A DNA stretch of 7,111 nucleotides from an uncultured delta proteobacterium. Its GTDB lineage: Bacteria > Desulfobacterota > WTBG01 > CAIYCZ01. This document shows positions 5,854 through 7,111 of this stretch, piece by piece (positions within the stretch are counted from its first letter, which is position 1; each line of letters opens with the position of its first letter). Location: assembly GCA_903924805.1 (NCBI GenBank), contig CAIYCZ010000446.1, positions 1 to 7,111 of the forward strand, in the 5' to 3' direction. The notes below the pieces were generated by a model. It worked only from the letters and a program-made list of their open reading frames with translations. It searched no databases and was not told where the DNA came from. Position numbers and translations under genes: made by a program.

Positions 5854-6813
5854 ATGAGCCATTATCTCGTTACTGGCGGTGCAGGTTTTATTGGTTCAAA
5901 TATCGTGGAAAAGCTGTTAAAAGAAGGCGAAACAGTGACTGTTCTTGATAACTTTTCCACGGGAAAACATGAAAACCTTCAATTCTCCGCACCAGTTCGT
6001 ATTATCGAAGGTGACATCAGAGCGTTAGAGGTATGCATAAAAGCATGCCGTAGTGCTGATTACGTGCTTCATCAGGCAGCTCTGGGATCAGTCCCCCGCT
6101 CAATAGAGGACCCCCTTACGACCCATGCAGTGAATGCCACCGGCACACTTAATATGCTTATAGCAGCCCAGAGGAACAATGTGCGCAGGTTTGTTTTTGC
6201 ATCCTCATCATCGGTATACGGTGACCAGTCCCCGGCACATGCCGAAACGGATAACGCCATTAGTGCGAAAGTTGAAACAATGACCCCTCACCCCCGATCA
6301 CCGTATGCTGTTTCAAAGCTTGCCGGCGAATATTACTGCAAAGTCTTTTCACAGTGCTTCGGGCTGGAAACCATTTCGCTGCGATACTTTAATGTGTTTG
6401 GTAAGCGGCAGGATCCATTCTCTCAATATGCTGCAGTGGTTCCCCTGTTTTTTAAGGCGCTGTTGCATGACAAGCCCCCCCGCATTTTTGGTGATGGCAA
6501 TCAGTCCCGGGATTTTACCTTTATAGCTAATGTTGTTGAAGCAAACAGGTTAGCATGCCGGGCATATCCTGAAGCATCCGGTCGAGTCTTCAACATTGCC
6601 TGTGGAGAACAGAGCAGTATTAATAATCTCTTTGAGCGCATCTCTACCATTATTAATAAAAGGATAAAACCTGTCTATGATGAACCCCGCCAGGGGGATG
6701 TGCGACACAGTCTGGCAGATATCACGCTGGCCCGGAACGTTTTAGGGTACAACGCAGTTTTTTCTTTTGAGCAGGGATTAGAAGAAACAGCCCGCTGGTA
6801 TAAGGAATTATAA
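5854..6813 (+). CDS. UDP-sugar 4-epimerase, WbpP/GalE-type extended SDR
   Basis: A 319-aa NAD-dependent extended short-chain dehydrogenase. The Rossmann motif TGGAGFIG lies at residues 7-14, with D32 placed to bind the NAD ribose. The catalytic serine region is ASSSSVYG (116-123) and the active site YAVSK has Y151 and K155. HQAALGSVPRSI (73-84), YFNVFGKRQDP (178-188), YAAVVP (192-197) and GDGNQSRDF (213-221) are hallmarks of the WbpP/UDP-GlcNAc 4-epimerase branch. GDVRHSLADI (281-290) has Ser286 where, by its distance from the C-terminus, WbpP has the small gate residue that admits N-acetylated sugars. UDP-GlcNAc/UDP-GalNAc epimerisation is therefore my best guess, with UDP-Glc/Gal or a uronic-acid substrate as alternatives. 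GGAG lies 11 nt before the ATG. Cytoplasmic, supplying precursors for surface glycans. The next gene is a membrane protein 114 bp downstream, suggesting a glycan locus continuing to the right. Confidence 0.9.
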   Translation: MSHYLVTGGAGFIGSNIVEKLLKEGETVTVLDNFSTGKHENLQFSAPVRIIEGDIRALEVCIKACRSADYVLHQAALGSVPRSIEDPLTTHAVNATGTLNMLIAAQRNNVRRFVFASSSSVYGDQSPAHAETDNAISAKVETMTPHPRSPYAVSKLAGEYYCKVFSQCFGLETISLRYFNVFGKRQDPFSQYAAVVPLFFKALLHDKPPRIFGDGNQSRDFTFIANVVEANRLACRAYPEASGRVFNIACGEQSSINNLFERISTIINKRIKPVYDEPRQGDVRHSLADITLARNVLGYNAVFSFEQGLEETARWYKEL

Positions 6814-6839
6814 AAGTCTGGTACCGTATAAACCGATAA

Positions 6840-6887
6840 ATGAAAATAACATATTTTTCAGGCAGTACAGGTAACGAAGCAGGATGA
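6840..6887 (+). CDS. Possible 15-codon mini-ORF, first of a coupled pair
   Basis: ATG at 6840 opens a 15-codon frame (MKITYFSGSTGNEAG) whose TGA overlaps the next ATG as ATGA at 6884-6887. No strong Shine-Dalgarno precedes it and I recognise no family. It could be a leader peptide, a translational coupler or a chance frame. It is included because the overlap pattern recurs immediately downstream. Confidence 0.2.
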   Translation: MKITYFSGSTGNEAG

Positions 6888-6931
6888 AGAGCGATACAAC
6901 CATACCCCATGAGCGTGAGTCTATAGCATGA
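6884..6931 (+). CDS. Possible 15-codon mini-ORF, second of a coupled pair
   Basis: ATG at 6884 opens a second 15-codon frame (MKSDTTIPHERESIA). Its TGA overlaps the start of the membrane-protein gene as ATGA at 6928-6931, the usual geometry for translational coupling by re-initiation. No family is recognisable and no clear ribosome-binding site precedes it. It might control expression of the downstream gene, or be fortuitous. Confidence 0.25.
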   Translation: MKSDTTIPHERESIA

Positions 6932-7111
6932 AGCGAAATATCATTATTGGTTTTATTATCAGTGCAGTTTTTATATATCTTGCGGTGCGGGGCATTCCTT
7001 TTTCCGAAGTCATGAACAGCTTTCGCTCTGCAAACTATACATACGCCGTTCCCATCCTGCTGATTGTGTTTGCCGTTCTCTATTTGCGATCCTATCGGTG
7101 GGGCGTCATAC
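6928..7111 (+). CDS. Flippase-like/LPG-synthase-TM membrane protein, N-terminus only
   Basis: Only the first 61 codons lie in the window; the frame is open to the edge. The protein starts MKRNIIIGFIISAVFIYLAV, a basic residue pair and then a first membrane span (about 5-20). A short loop RGIPFSEVMNSFRSANYTY (21-39) and a second span (about 40-53) follow, ending in LRSYRWGVI. This layout, with a short IPFSEVxxSFRSANY-type loop and an R-x-x-R-W motif after span two, is characteristic of the LPG-synthase transmembrane/UPF0104 family (flippase-like domain). Family members are inner-membrane proteins often found with glycosyltransferases or sugar-nucleotide enzymes. An in-frame TGA at 6916-6918 rules out a longer upstream start. 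The ribosome-binding site is weak (GTGAG, 8 nt upstream), and the start overlaps the stop of a mini-ORF. Function beyond membrane glycolipid or polysaccharide handling cannot be said from this fragment. Confidence 0.7.
   Translation, partial: MKRNIIIGFIISAVFIYLAVRGIPFSEVMNSFRSANYTYAVPILLIVFAVLYLRSYRWGVI

Noticed and set aside
1..7111. CRISPR array, transposase, tRNA/rRNA or toxin-antitoxin genes
   Set aside because: No regularly spaced repeats of CRISPR size, no transposase or integrase motifs, no tRNA cloverleaf and no paired small toxin-antitoxin genes were found on either strand.

Overview
The window comes from a diderm (Gram-negative-type) bacterium of intermediate G+C. It carries type IV pilus assembly genes, a lipoprotein-type export signal and a nucleotide-sugar gene. 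Tandem AAAGTGC-type heptads and an AACCGCAAAGAC-type intergenic string resemble dispersed repeats I recall from Desulfobacterota- and Nitrospirota-like drafts. That taxonomic hint comes from memory and is weak; no gene here fixes the phylum.

Layout. Positions 1-192 are AT-rich and non-coding as far as I can see, with a strong 11-bp intrinsic-terminator hairpin at 102-141. Four minus-strand genes follow. In transcription order they are pilB (5660-3963), pilC (3709-2501), a calcium-loop (FG-GAP/VCBS) beta-propeller lipoprotein (2386-1115) and a small spermidine-synthase-fold protein (870-193). The gaps between them are 253, 114 and 244 bp, so this is not a tight operon, and pilC has its own extended -10 promoter. 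On the plus strand, diverging from pilB across a 193-bp gap, are a UDP-sugar 4-epimerase of the WbpP/GalE type (5854-6813) and the start of a flippase-like/LPG-synthase-TM membrane protein (6928 to beyond the window edge).

How the genes fit together. PilB is the cytoplasmic extension ATPase and PilC the inner-membrane platform of a type IVa pilus; no pilT lies between them. PilB has a complete N-terminal MshEN domain, so pilus extension may respond to c-di-GMP. The propeller lipoprotein sits just downstream of pilC and could be a surface or pilus-associated factor, but only position suggests this. The epimerase and membrane protein look like the beginning of a glycan or glycolipid locus.

I found no CRISPR array, transposon, phage, toxin-antitoxin or defence module. 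The most unusual signals are non-coding. The pilB/epimerase spacer carries a perfect 13-bp inverted repeat that places TTATAATTCTTTT in mirror positions in front of both divergent genes. Ahead of the last gene, two 15-codon mini-ORFs are chained by ATGA overlaps. Neither shows on its own that a new system exists.
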